Shown piece after piece: positions 13,819-26,198 of a DNA stretch of 64,000 bases. Each line of letters opens with the position of its first letter. Position 1 is the stretch's first letter. The notes beneath the pieces were generated by a model. The model was not told the origin of the DNA and did no database searches. It worked only from the letters and a program-made list of their open reading frames with translations. Source of the DNA: Acanthornis magna. Taxonomy: Eukaryota > Chordata > Aves > Passeriformes > Acanthizidae. The translations under genes were made by a program, and so were the position numbers. The DNA is taken from NCBI GenBank assembly GCA_036785705.1, contig JAWUZG010000354.1:124001-188000 (forward strand), given 5' to 3'.

Positions 13819-13886
13819 GGCCCCAGCTCTGTGACGGCCCCAGCTCTGTGACGGCCCCAGCTCTGTGATGGCCCCAGCTCTGTGAT
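13819..13886 (+). repeat. 17-bp minisatellite, exactly four copies
   Basis: Four head-to-tail copies of GGCCCCAGCTCTGTGAC at 13819-13835, 13836-13852, 13853-13869 and 13870-13886. The first two are identical; the last two differ by a final C to T. The unit is GC-rich in an AT-rich neighbourhood, and only the first two copies keep the CpG at the unit junction. The near-identity suggests a recent, likely polymorphic, expansion. Confidence 0.95.
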
Positions 13887-16800
13887 TGCCCAGTGTCAGT
13901 TATCTTCTTGCCTCCTCTTGGCACAAAAACAACTTGTTCCCTTTTAGAGGAAGCCCTGGCTACTGAACACAGATATATTGACATCTTTTCCACATATCCA
14001 CCAGGGCCTGCTTTCTACAGAGCAATGTAAATATAACCAACCTGGAACAGCATGAATGCAAGCCAATATATGTCATTTGCTGCCAATTTTTCTTCTATAT
14101 TGCAAAAGCAGTTTAGAGGCATCCACAACATACCTTTACTGTAAACAGCATTGCTCTGATTAGTCGTAGTAATAAAAGTCCATTTTTCTTAAATGGCGTT
14201 TCAGTGAAGTACTAATTAATTCCGAGGATTTGGGAATTCACATTGTGTAGCTTGTGTTTTCTATTACCACCATATGTAATTTATTGGAAAAAAAAAAGAA
14301 AAAAATACATGAGGGGAAGAAAAGAAAGACATATAACATTTTAAAAGTGACAGGGAAGGTAGTAGGTAGTAGGTAGTAGTCTTTAGTCTCAGACAACCTC
14401 CTAGACATAAACAAGGAAGGACCCTGTAGGAAATGTGGCTTTTTGCCTCCTGTCAGTAGGAGATTTTGAGATTGTGTTGCCTGTGTTTGCTCTTGCCTTT
14501 TGCTCCTGAAGTTCAGAAGATACCATTACCCCTCAGTTGTGTCTTGGCAGCTACACTGGCTGCATTTGTATCCTCACAATTTTGGGAATATGGGACTATA
14601 GGAGGATAGAAGTGGCCCAGTGTTTTCTTTCCTCTTTTAGCATTTAAACTAATTATCTATTTTATTTAAGTAAATTACTGAAGAAACTATTCATGTGTTT
14701 ACCCAGTTCTTCCATATGTACTGGAAAGCAGCTGTGGCAAATTCAAACAGAAGGCATGGCACATCAGCTCATACCCCTTCCCTCGGACTTAGCTGTTTTT
14801 TGTTTTTTGGGGTTTTTTTTAATGGTTGAATCCTGTAATTCCTTTGAGGATTAGAAAGCTCTCAAAGACCTTCGAACCAGTGTCTTGCTTTTGTTCCCTT
14901 CCTTGTAGGGAGAGCACAGAACATCCCCTTGCCGCATTGGTTGCTGTCCCTTAGATAATGCATAGAAATGATGAGACCCACTGCTCCTGACAGCCTGCCT
15001 TTTTTTGGTGGGGGGGTAGAGCAGGAGGAAGCAGCATTTTTTATCTGTAGATGTAGAGGTGTGTCAGGAAGCTCAAAGAAAATGCACTAGTTTGCATGAT
15101 TTAGCATATGGAGAAGATACCCAGAATTCAGCCTGATGTATAGCTCATATCTGTGAGAGGAAAAGGAAACAAAGCCCAGACTATGATTTGCAACAACACT
15201 AATTTATATTGTGAATTATGCTTATGGCTGGCTGAATTTGACTGAGAAATGAGACTGACATTACACATATTCTTTGGTCCTTCTTTATCTTCTGCTGAGG
15301 AGGAGAGAAACAGCCACTCTGTCCTCAAACAGGGATCTTGACTAGGGGAGCCAGAAGCACACAGCACATAAAAATTGGATAATTGTGCTAAATAGAACTT
15401 GGAACTTTTTGTTCTGAATGCCCTTGTCAGACTGTCTTTCCTTATACTTGCCAGCTAATTAGCATCTACTGATAGTTATTTTGTTTCAGGGTGATAGGAA
15501 AACTTAATTTGTGCTGTTAATTACTTTTCATCAATTTTCCCATCTTTGAATGGATAGTATATGTACCTATACTATTACTGAACTGAAAAAAACCCTCCTA
15601 GATGAAGTGAAAAAAAAAATATTAGCTTGTCTTTTCTCACTAATTTTAATGATTTTTAAGAGAATGAGACTGGATTGTGATACATTACATCTTAAGTGTA
15701 AATGCTAATTAAAATTGATTATAAATTCTAGCAAAATCATAAAGGCAGCATGCAGCTCAGAGAATTGTTTTCAAATGAATTCCTGGAATCTTTCTAGATG
15801 CAATCAAAATGTTTTTAAACATTAATATGTTGGGTTACATAAAGAATTTTTACTTAGTCATTAGCCAGAAAAACAAGTGAAATCTTTATAATATGACCTA
15901 TTATTGCTATCTAATGGAAATAATTGTGGAGACAGCATAATGTAACTATGCAATGAGTTCTCTGAAATACAAGTTCTGAAAGCTGATGAGATGACAAGCT
16001 GGATAAAATTGCTGTGTAAACACAACTTGGTTATGGAGTGCAGACAACAGTTTCTTTAATTGTAGGTTTTGATTTAGTGGGACTCATACCTTATCTGTGC
16101 TTTTGCTTTCTGATGGATGGAAATGTAGCACTTTCTGAACATTTCTGTTTTGTTAAGGTCTGTCTTACTTCTTTGCTGGCAGAAAGTGAGGAATTGGGTT
16201 TAACTGGGGAGTAGAGAAAGACAGCCAAAGTGACTTTTGTCAGTAGAATCATTACAAAACTTATGGAGGCTTCTGCTGAAGTGTTACCAGGATGCCTCCT
16301 TAAGTCTATTTATGTTGGGCTGTGTAGCTGTGGAAGTTTGTCAGTGTCACTCAGAAGCTGGGGAGCCATTGTGAGAAGAAAGCCACTTGTGCTTTCTTCT
16401 CCCTGTATTTGCAAAACTGTTCTCCAGCTCCACACCTGAAGGGATGCTGATTTCTGTGAAGGCTGAAGAGTCCAGTCCTGTCTATAGTTTACACTTGCAC
16501 AACTCATCAGCACACTCCCTCCCCAGGGACACAACCCTCTCAGACACCAGAGGTGCACCAGGATGGGTGTGTCCCCTCTCTCTGCCTGCCATTAGTGCAA
16601 GTGCAAGGGCACGTCACCCAGGAGGAAGCTCGCTGTGTGTGCTAAGGGGAGCACCAGGCTGTTCACCCATGGCTGCATGCTTTGGCCACTGTCACCAATA
16701 ACCCTTCAGACTCCTGGTGGAAGCTCCTCCCTTGATTTCAGATAGCTCTGAACCAGATACTTGTTTTTTATAGGTACACTTAGTATTGCTACCATCTGCT

Positions 16801-17681
16801 TCTAATTTTCCCTAACCCAGTAAAAGATATATGTAACCAGAATTGTCTATCTGTTTACATTGCAAGTACCAAAGTTAAATAAAGAACAGCACAGCATTCA
16901 AACTTGGCAAAAGGCAAAGCAGGATCTGTCAGTGGGAACAGATTTTGCCTTCCTGATTCATGTGGCAATAGAGCAAAGGTGGCCACCACTCTTTAATGTA
17001 CTTATGGTATAACTGTTTTATTAGAACAAGGGAAGCTATTCCTAACACTCATTCACTGGATTTGTCTCTGAGAAAGAGGTTATGATTGTCACAGGAAGGG
17101 TGCCAATAGGTGGGATTGATAGGTGACAGAAGTGTCCCTGAAAGAGCTGTCTGAGCTCTGGTGGGCTCCCTGTGGCTGGTGGAGCTCATGATACCTGGTC
17201 AAGGGGAAGGTGAGAAGCCCTAGGCAAGGGAATGATGCCTCAGTGATCCTGCAGGATGCATTTTGGGTGAGTGATTTGGATTGTTTTGCTATTAGTTGTC
17301 TAATTCAGCCAAAACTAGTTGAGCAGAGAGGAGGACATTAGATTTCAGTGGTATTTATCCTTCCTAAGAGTGTTACAGCTATTGGATGCTGGTAAAGGAT
17401 TCATGCTTAAATTTGTCGGTAATAAATGCAAAACAAAACAGAGAAGCCAGCTCTCGACGTCATGTGTTGTTAATCGGTGGAAATCCTTGCCGCAGGCCAT
17501 TGTGTGTATTAAAACATCACGCAAATTCCTGACAGTGTTCTCTGGAGAATTAGTAAATGAGTGAAAGCATGCTTGGCTTAAGAAAAGCTGTTGCTGTAAA
17601 TGTTTGGAGTACAGAGAGTACTTGAAGGAAGTGTAGTTCCTTCTCTTCCTCTGCCTGTTTCTGAGGCTTTGCCTTAGCCTC
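13887..17681. other. non-coding DNA, no gene recognised
   Basis: Unique AT-rich sequence. It includes a short GGTAGTA tandem repeat, an A-run near 14287-14306 and a T/G-rich patch near 14797-14820. Around 17330-17560 there is an unusually CpG-retaining stretch, including TCGACGTCATG and GCCGCAGG, that reads like conserved non-coding DNA but has no gene signature. All open frames are about 104 codons or fewer and lack recognisable domains. Confidence 0.6.
14358..14380 (+). repeat. short (GGTAGTA)n tandem repeat
   Basis: Three perfect seven-base copies at 14358-14364, 14365-14371 and 14372-14378, followed by a two-base remainder. Confidence 0.9.
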
Positions 17682-18229
17682 TGTCATGGTTTAACCCCAG
17701 CCAGCAGCCGAGCCCCAGGCAGCTGCTCGCTCTCTCCCCCACCAGTGGGACTGGGGAGAGAATGGGAAGGGTAAAAATGAGGAAACTCATGGGTTGAGAT
17801 AAAGACAGTTTAATAGGGAAAGCAAAAGTCAAACACACAAGCAAAGGAAAACAAGGAATTAATTCAGTGTTTCCCAAGGGCCCCATCACAGGTAACAGTG
17901 ACTTGGGGAGGCAAAAGCCATCACTTCAGATGTTCCCCTTCTTCCTACTATATCCCCCCTCCCCTGAGCAGGATGTCACATGGTCTGGCATTTCCCTTTG
18001 GTCAGTTTGGGTCACCTGTCCCAGCTGTGTCTCCTCCCATGCACCTCCAGCCTCCTCACCAGCATGGCTGTAGGAAAAGCAGCAAAGACCTTGGCTCTGT
18101 GTATGCCCTGCTCAGCAGTAACAAAAACATCTCTGTATTATCATCACCATGTTCAGCACAAATCTGAAACTAAGCCCCATATGAGCCACTGTGAAGAAAA
18201 CCAACTGTACTGCAGCCAAAACCAGCACA
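17682..18229 (-). mobile_element. ERVL-type solo LTR (avian endogenous retrovirus)
   Basis: A 548-bp LTR on the minus strand. The plus strand begins TGTCATGGTTTAACCCCAG and ends AAACCAGCACA, giving TGT...ACA termini. On the minus strand an ATTAAA signal lies upstream of CTGTCTTTATCTCAACCC, the usual 3' part of this avian family. The block at 17971-18036 is the reverse complement of a homologous block at 61571-61635, including the shared ACACAGCTGGGACA and CTGACCCAAA. No internal gag/pol sequence flanks it, so it is a solo LTR. I see no matching target duplication (GCCTC left, GTAAG right), which suggests age or rearrangement. The family name rests on memory of avian LTR consensus sequences. 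Confidence 0.85.
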
Positions 18230-20041
18230 GTAAGATTCCTCATGGCTCTGTTTTTGTGGTTTTGTTGAGTGCTTTGCCTGATGTATTGCTCACAACCTTT
18301 TTCCTGTATATCTTTGCTTACAGTGTCATGTGTTTGTATATCCAATGATTTCTAGTCCCGAGAAGACAGCTGGTTTTTATTTGTTTAAGTAAGATTATTT
18401 CAGAAAGTAATTTCCAGAAAAACTGTTCCAGAAAAAACTCTTCCAAAGAGTTTGGAAGACTGCTATCAGCAAATGCTCTAGACAAGAAAAGTAATATTAG
18501 GAGAACATGAAAGCACCAACATTTTTTTTCAGGTGCTTTTTCCGGTTGGAAGAGGAAAGCTGGGAACAGAGGGCACTCAAGGGCTCTCTCTTGACACTCC
18601 TTTCCTTCTACAAATGCTCTTATGCTATTCTTGCTTTTACTCTTGCCACAACCTTATCCTCAGTATAAAACTGAACAAAGAGAATTTTCAAATGAATCAA
18701 ACTAGAAAGCCTTTTTGAAGTATTTTCCAAGACATCTTGGCCATGCCCTATCACTCAAAAAGAGGTCTTAATTTCATCCTATATTATCACAGAGCTATGT
18801 CAAAAATATTTGTAGGAATAGAAATTGTTGCCACCTGGAGCCAGGTAACTATTATTTCACATTCCTCAGGTCTGTGGGAAATATATTGTAATTATTTTTT
18901 ACTTAATTTATCTATATTTTCCGTCAATTTCATTTAAGTTTATTAGTCTATATTAAATGTTTTTGAGGAGGAAGATCTCTTTGCTTTCTCTTCCGATCTT
19001 GTGAATGGAGCCATCCAAAAGCTCTGCCATTTTCCTCTTAAAAAGACCAACCGAACAAAACAACCCACTCACATTGTAAAACAGACTTAAAACTGTCCTG
19101 GCAAAAATCTCTTAAAGTGAAGAGTTTCTATCTTTTTCGTCCTTCCTTACATGTTTAAGCTGGTGACTTAAGTTCACATAAAGACTGATACATTTTACCT
19201 TTTGACACAGAAAGAAGGTAAAATGAATAGCGCCATAGATTAAAGTGCTCTGTGACCAGAGGTAGAGCCAAGATCTTCAGTGACAACCTTTATAATATTG
19301 GGCAACAAACCACAACAACAGTTGCTATGTCAGGCCCATGAATATGTGTCTGAGTTATAGCACGTTTTTAACAGTTTGCTAGCTTTGATTTCAAGGTGTC
19401 AGGCAATGCTAAAGCCTCTGCATTTCAGTGTGACGTTGCAGTGATTAAACTTCTAGCCTGAATTTGGTTAGCTTCAGCTTCCATTGATGTGAATTCTTAT
19501 GAGTTTGTCTGAGGAAAAAGCAAAGAGTATCTTCCGCACTGAGTCTATGCACTAACTGCCTCCTTATCGCATCTTAAATAAACTAAACAGGTTGTTTGAT
19601 GTAGATGCTTCCAACATGAGTAGTCTCATTAAGATAATTGAAGCTTCCTGTGGGGAAACGATGCACACCTTGCTTGTGCATAAGCCAGTGCTTGCCTGCT
19701 GCTGACTGGAGAATATGTGTAATGTGTCCCATTTTGTTATGCATTTCCACGGATAAAGAATGCCCTCAAAGTTACAAGTGTGACTTAATGGTGTCCAAGA
19801 CCTATAGAGATGAAAGGAGCTTCCTAGGAAAACAATTTTTCTCTAGATTTTCTGGTGCTGGAGCTATTAGCAGCTGTTTTCAGCAAAGTAGGAGATGGTC
19901 ATACTGCAGTCTTTTGCCACTGTGAAGGTGTGAGACTGAAAGATGTGTGAAAGTTTTCTCCCTGGATGTTGACCATGGTCGATATGTGGACCTCCTGTTT
20001 GATCTGCTTAATTTTCAGTTTCCTGGCTGTTTCCTTTGCAG
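18230..20041. other. non-coding DNA, no gene recognised
   Basis: AT-rich unique sequence with no transposon end recognised. One 82-nt open segment lies between TTTTTCTCTAG and a weak donor AAG/GTGTGA near 19846-19927. It could mimic an exon but is not supported beyond that. Confidence 0.55.
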
Positions 20042-20127
20042 TTTCCTAATTAATTTTGCAATATTCATCCCGACCTTATTGACTGTGCTCCTAGTCTGTG
20101 CTGTGAAAACTCAGCTGAGGAGAAAAG
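20042..20127 (+). CDS. candidate exon encoding a hydrophobic segment plus basic stop-transfer, unidentified
   Basis: An 86-nt segment follows a pyrimidine-rich acceptor (CTGTTTCCTTTGCAG) and is followed by a donor AAAAG/GTAAAA. Only one of its three frames is open. That frame (one base in, one base out) encodes a strongly hydrophobic run, FLINFAIFIPTLLTVLLVCA, and then VKTQLRRK. This is the pattern of a membrane-spanning helix with a cytoplasmic basic anchor. Its single leftover base fits the two-base start of the candidate exon at 28883, giving a glycine codon at the junction. I do not recognise the protein. T-rich DNA readily yields hydrophobic frames, so chance remains likely. Confidence 0.25.
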
Positions 20128-23100
20128 GTAAAAAATAAGCCTTTTGCTATTCATATGCTTCACCCTCATAACCATCTTATCCTAGAAACAAACTGGAGAA
20201 GTGGTCTTTTAGGCCTTCTTTAAGTCAGGTGCAATTTCTTCAGCAAATGTGATTTTTTCTTATGCAATCCTCATCCTGTTCCTTCACTGCTGTGTGTTTC
20301 TAAAGCAAAATGGGCAATGCCCCCTCTGCTGTCCTAGCAGACACATCCTAGTGAGTTGCACTTGCTCCCATTAGCAGATCTACTGATGCCAGTGAGAACA
20401 TGTTGCAAAAAGCAAATGTCTATTTAGCTATTGTTATCTACTTGTTTATAGTCATCATCTAATGCAGCTAACCTTGAAGGATGGCTCTTGACATGACCTT
20501 TAGGGATATTATATTTGATCTGTGTCTAAGTAGCAGTTCAGATAGTTTTGGTTTGGCCTTGGTCTTGAAATAAGGAAAGAGATTCTTCTTTGGAAAAACA
20601 ATGCCAATTTGTCAGTAAATACAACTGTTTGTATTGAAAGGACAGTAAGTCACAGTCAGATTTTTGAATCTGTTAAACAAAGTGTGCTGCTTTTGACCTT
20701 TTAGGGTGTAACTGATTTGGGGGTCACAGTGATTCGATGTCAATCATCTTTCATGTGTACCGTGGAATCTCTGGTAAATCTGTTTAATCTATACTGGCTT
20801 GAGAAGGAAGAGAAAATGATCTGCTGAAGCTGATGTGAAAGGTGCATGTGTTGGGAGTGAATGGTGCTCCTTCTCACTAACCAGTCAGCTTGAGGAAGAC
20901 AAGTAGCTGTCCCTGTTTCTTGCAGGTCCTTGTAGTGACCCAAGTCCCTCCCTTTGGATGAGGGCACCTGTGCCTTAGGGCTGTATCACTTCCCTGCTGC
21001 CAGTCATCTGGAAGGGAGGAAATGCCTCTCCAGTGTTTTTTCACCCAAGTACACTGTCACTGCACACCACCTCAGCAAAAGCCAGCACTAACCTGTGCCT
21101 TCATCCATGTTTTCACTCAATTTGCTGCACAACATATAGGATAATGTACGTGGCATGGAAACTGGGGCACATTTGGTGAAATCAGGAGTCTGCAGACACT
21201 GCTGCGGTGGCAGGAGGCTCTGTACCTTTATAAGATTGTACTCGGCTTAATCTGCACTTTCTCAGATCAGCTCTAAGTTTGTGAAACATTTTTGTTTATT
21301 GTATTTCCAAATGATATATTTAATTTCTATATACTCAGTGGAGTCTTGACTTGTATGAATGTTTATCCCACAGGCAGTGTTAAGTATCTTGCAAGCAGAC
21401 CTGTCTGTGCTTTTCATGGTGTTCATTTATCTACATAGCCCACTCAAGGCTGTTTCAGCACAGGAAATGCTGAAAATGCACAGTGCTTCAACAGTGTATG
21501 AGCTGTTTATCTTCAGATGTACTTTTCAGGGTCTGGTTTGTGTGGTGCACTGAAGAAAACAGATCAAAGTGACATATCCTGTAATTTCATTACCTTTGTC
21601 TTACAAATTTTGTTTGGGCCTGTTCTCAATAGAATAGCACTGGGACCAAAACAGATATTTGAAAAATCTTTGAAGTTTGGAACGTATGGGAGGTAGAACA
21701 GACTTGTGACAGTAGACTCTGCTTGAAAGCTAAGCTGGTAATTTAATATACCGAATGCATTATGGAAACTGTTCATGTTTAGAAGCATCGATAAAGAATC
21801 AGTTCCTAAAGAAAACCAAACTCTGTCTTAGATTTGCACAAATGCTCAGTTCCTGTGTTGGCAGTGAAACATATTTATCCTAGAACCACTTTTTGATGTT
21901 CCTTAGTTCTTTACATCCTGTCTAGTTATTAGCAGCAAACCTCATGTAAAGCAGCTGAGAAATGTTGCCAGGCCAGAAACTAAACTCTGTGTTATATCCT
22001 TTTGAATGTTTGACTAATAGACAAGGAAGATAGCTTCCAGCTAAGGCACAGAATGTCTCATCTTTCTAAGCTGAAATTATTAATTTTACTGAGTTCTCAC
22101 AAAGCACAACAAAGTACACAATATAATAAGGAGTCCTGTAAAGAAGTTTTCTGTGCTTTTAATTCTCCTTGAAATCAGGAATGGGCATCAATGATCAAGT
22201 TTTCAACTGAGTCTGGGTTTTCTTGAAAGATCAGATCCTTAAATTTTTGGTGGGATTGTTATTCCCAATTTTTAAAATTTTTTACTTTGGTTTTTCTGAA
22301 AAACAAGCTAAATAGAAATCATAAAATGGCTTATTATTTTATTTGTAAGTATTGAAATGGATATTTGTAGTTTAAAAGTGCAGATTTATACTTTCAAATT
22401 CCTAAAGGCATGGTAATTTCTGTGTGCATCTCCTGAATACTTTTTCAGAGTAAGTCTAGACCAAACTGTAAAAATCATAAATGAAACTTCAATTTTGTAT
22501 AGAGATAGGTGAACGAGTTACAGAAAAGAACACATGGAAGTTTTCCATTTCTAATACCCTTCAGAAATAACTCTTCATGGATCAATATTTGGTCTGGTAC
22601 AAAATGTGTGATGCTGTTGATTAATCCAGCCAGGTTTGCTTAAACTGAATAGCCTAAAGTCATTCTTAAAGCTCAGAGAAAATGTGACTAAAAATGAGAA
22701 ATGAAATAAAACAAGAATTTGAAAGTATTCCTTCACTAGTAATTATTAAGTCCTCTGTTTGGATCTAGGTAAAAATTTATATTCAGCTCTGCCTGATTCA
22801 TTGCAGTGAGAGCTCTGTATGTCCAGAAAAACCCTGAAATGTTCAATTGATGAGCAGTGTTGGCCAGAATATAGTTTGCCATGCATGTTGCTTTTAGATT
22901 TAGGAAAAGTAAACATTTTTGTTTTGAATATTTTAAACCTGAAAATAGATGTAACATGGGAAATGTGATCCTTATTCTGATCCTATTTCAGATTATGTTA
23001 AAATTAGCTTTAATACCATGCTTTAGCTGGTGGTATGTTTTGAAAAGAACAATTTATGGCAAGTATGTTTTCCTATTTTGGTGTTTCTGAACATAGTTAT

Positions 23101-25753
23101 ATGACCTATGGCAATCAGGGAATTAGATGTTATATACTTTCAAATAAGGAAACTAAATTTTATATATTCTTCCTAATTGTGGGGAATTCCCTCTCCACGT
23201 ACCACAGGAAAATCTAGTTGAGTTGATGGTTATAGCTGTGGAAAGAAATATTCATGGAAATATTAGTGAAAAATATGGAAAGGTGGTGCTTCACTCAGGA
23301 TTTAGAGAGATCTATAGTCTTTTCCTTGGTGCTTTCAGGCCGTAACTTGCAAGTCTTACTTGACTGAGTCCCTGGTTCTCTCTTCAGGAGCTGAATGAGG
23401 AGCCAGAAGATGGCTCCTCAGTTCTCATCTCAGCTGGCCAAACTTCTCAGGGCCACATCCCAGGCTGCATCAGACTCATTATTCTTGATCACTCGTACCT
23501 CATGTCCCCACGTGGAGGGAGGGAAGTACTTCTCACCCATGTGGGGCTGCTGGGAAGGTCAATGCTTTGTGAGACTGTGGTGCCCTTGAATATCAGAGGA
23601 ACCAAGGAAGTAACAAAGACTGATCTTTTATTACATAGATCTTGGTGTCCATTCCTCGTGTTTTTTTTTCCTACACATCTTTGCTATATTCTTGATATGT
23701 TCCCTGTGCCTGCTTCTGAAGACTGCATGCTGGGAAGAAGTGACACTGCTGCTTGGCTTTAGGGGCTCGCCTTTTCCTGCATGACTGTGCAGGCGCCCAG
23801 GATGATGCTATGATCAACATCACAGCACCAGCTTCCTTTCTCAACTCTTAGTTGCTTCAGAAATTTATAAGATGCGGGAGGCCACCTTAAAGTCATAAAT
23901 AGCTATGCACTGACGCTGTTTTCATGTCATCAAAAGTCTTTTTGAGCACACTTGCATGGGTGAGCATGGTCAGTACCCACACCCACATCTTAATTTTTAG
24001 TGGCATACATGCATGTAAAAGTCCACCAGCATGGACCTGTGTTTGTATCCCATAAAGTTCTGTGCTTGTCACCTGCACAGCAAAAAATGTGCATATGATT
24101 TTTTTCCCAGATGTGCAGATTTTAGTTTGCTTTGCAAATTCTGTGTTTCTATCTAAGCTTTTAGTTATAGTTTGATTTTGATCTCCTAGGCTGCTCCACT
24201 GCAGTGATATTTTGATGTCTGGAATGTGACATTTCCATGCATCTCAATTTCAGAAAGAACTGGCTAAATGTATACACTCTGTAGGTATGGAGACTACTTA
24301 AATATTCCTTAAGTCCTCTGGGGTCTGAGTTTTGGCAGCAGTTTTGTCCTCTGACAGTAAAGCCTGAGAAAAGGAAAACAGAGATGAGGAAATAAACTTG
24401 AAGGAGCTCCTTGTGAACGCTGACATTAGCTCAGTAAGGCTGATCTCCATCAGCCCCGTCTATACTCAGTGGAGGAGATGGCATTTGTCCTCCACAGAGG
24501 GAGTCAGAACAGTCAGATTAGGCTTTGCTGGTGGATATTTTTTTCTCCATTGACTGGAGACTATTTCAACACATTATCTACACCTGATTAAATTAACCTT
24601 GATGAGTATTCTTTCTGATGGACTAATCTAAGAACTGAGTTCCAGTCATTAGGAAAGCTGATATGCGAATAGGATCTCTGTATCTTGGGCAACTTACCCT
24701 AAAGATCGGCAAATTAAGCAGCATTATGAAGTTCTTTGTAGATCATTTTGCATTAGGGCTGTGTAATTCTGAGTGGACTTTGATCTGTATTACCGTAGAC
24801 AGGACAGTTTAATGAACACAGGGGAAAAGAGAAATGAGCATTAAGAATAGGGGGGAGGAAGGAAAACAGTCTTATTTGAAACACTGGAGTTCTGACATGA
24901 AATCTTCAGTTTCTATTTTTTCCTCATTAAAACAGAGATGCATGTAATTTTCATTTACTGAGTGAAAAGGGAAATGTGGAGAAAGCAATCTTGTAAATGA
25001 AGGAGATGTTCATGGCAGGAAAACTAGCTAACCCTCACAGCTGGAATGTCTTCAGATGGCAGTGGTTCAATATCTGAAAGTACTGACCTTGTGTGGCCTT
25101 GTGGATTGCAAGAGAATTTCAGGAAATAACCTGAGCTAGAATGCTGGGTACTAATGGAACATTAGATACAAAAAGTTAGGCTCAGGCAATGTTATGATTG
25201 CAAGCAGAAAAACAAATTGGAGAACAAACTCATTCACAGTATACTTACTATACTCTAATTACATCATTGAGTACTGCTGATGATGTTTGGGTTCTTTCTT
25301 ACAATTTGAATGGGTGGTTCCATGCGGAAGAAATATTTATATTTATGTTTTATTCTTGTGACAATTTATCAGTTACATATAGCATCGCAGGAAAATGAAA
25401 ATGGGACTGACTCACTAGCTTTCATTTCGCTGTAAAGAAACTGAAGTTGTGTTCTTTTGCTTGATGCGGTGTTGTAATACTCTTTCATGTAGAGAACAGC
25501 TTCTGTTATGCAAGATGGCATACCTTTCTGAGGGTGTTAAGGGAACCACATTCCTAGGGTATTCCCTAGAGGTGCTCTGTTGTCGAAAATGCATAGTCTT
25601 GTTGGGAAGCCCATCTCTTTTGGAAAAATGAGAGCACCACATTCCTGCACTATCACTTCTGTGAAGCTGGTGCATCACAATGGGAAAGTGCACTTTGATA
25701 CTTGTGCAGTAACAAAATTTGTGTCAGCTCCTGTAATATAATACATAAATTGG
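20128..25753. other. non-coding DNA, no gene recognised
   Basis: Unique AT-rich sequence with only short frames of up to about 90 codons and no recognised domains. I saw no retroelement ends, tRNA, long tandem repeats or CpG island. Confidence 0.65.
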
Positions 25754-26198
25754 TGTATTTGGTTTGTGTGGCCAGGTTATTACAGGGTGGGCTACAGGGG
25801 TGGCTTCTGTGAAAAGTCTTCCCCATGTCCAGCAGAGTCAGTTGGCTCCAAGATGGAGCCACGAGCAGGCCAAGGCTGAAGCCATCAGAGACAGTGATAG
25901 CACCTCTGGGATACCAGAGTTGAGAAGTGGGAGATAAAAAGCTGTGCGACTTCAGCCAGAGGGAAGTGTGAGAATAGCCCCATTTCTCATTGTCCTAGTC
26001 TGATGTGAGTGGTAATAAATTGTACTAATTTCCCTGTGACTCACCTGTTTTGCCCGTGACAGTAACTGGTCAGTGACTATCCCTGTCCCTATCTTTCCCC
26101 TCCACGAGCCTTTCATTATATTTTCTGTCCCCTGTCCAGCTGGGGAGGCGAATGGTAGAGTGGTGGGCACCCAGTGTACAGCCAATGTCAACCCACCA
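25754..26198 (+). mobile_element. LTR-retrotransposon-derived repeat, internally shortened
   Basis: The left part (GTTTGTGTGGCCAGG, then GGGCTACAGGGGTGGCTTC) and the right part (CCCCTGTCCAGCTGGGGAGG, then GTCAACCCACCA) resemble the two ends of an avian LTR-type interspersed repeat. A polyadenylation hexamer AATAAA lies at 26014-26019 in plus orientation, with a TATA-like GATAAAAAG near 25933. Compared with the family as I remember it, several hundred bases in the middle are missing. No target duplication is visible at either end. The assignment is from memory of avian repeats, and the exact family is not asserted. Confidence 0.6.

Noticed and set aside
14910..14960. Strong acceptor-like CTTTTGTTCCCTTCCTTGTAG followed by an open stretch
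   Set aside because: No adequate donor before in-frame stops in any phase.
17319..17564. 81-codon frame inside the CpG-retaining segment
   Set aside because: No splice sites or recognisable protein. The retained CpGs are better explained as possible non-coding constraint than as a gene.
19846..19927. Exon-like segment after TTTTTCTCTAG with open frame ending in CHCE
   Set aside because: The donor (AAG/GTGTGA) is weak, and its phase competes with the better-supported segment at 20042. No independent support.
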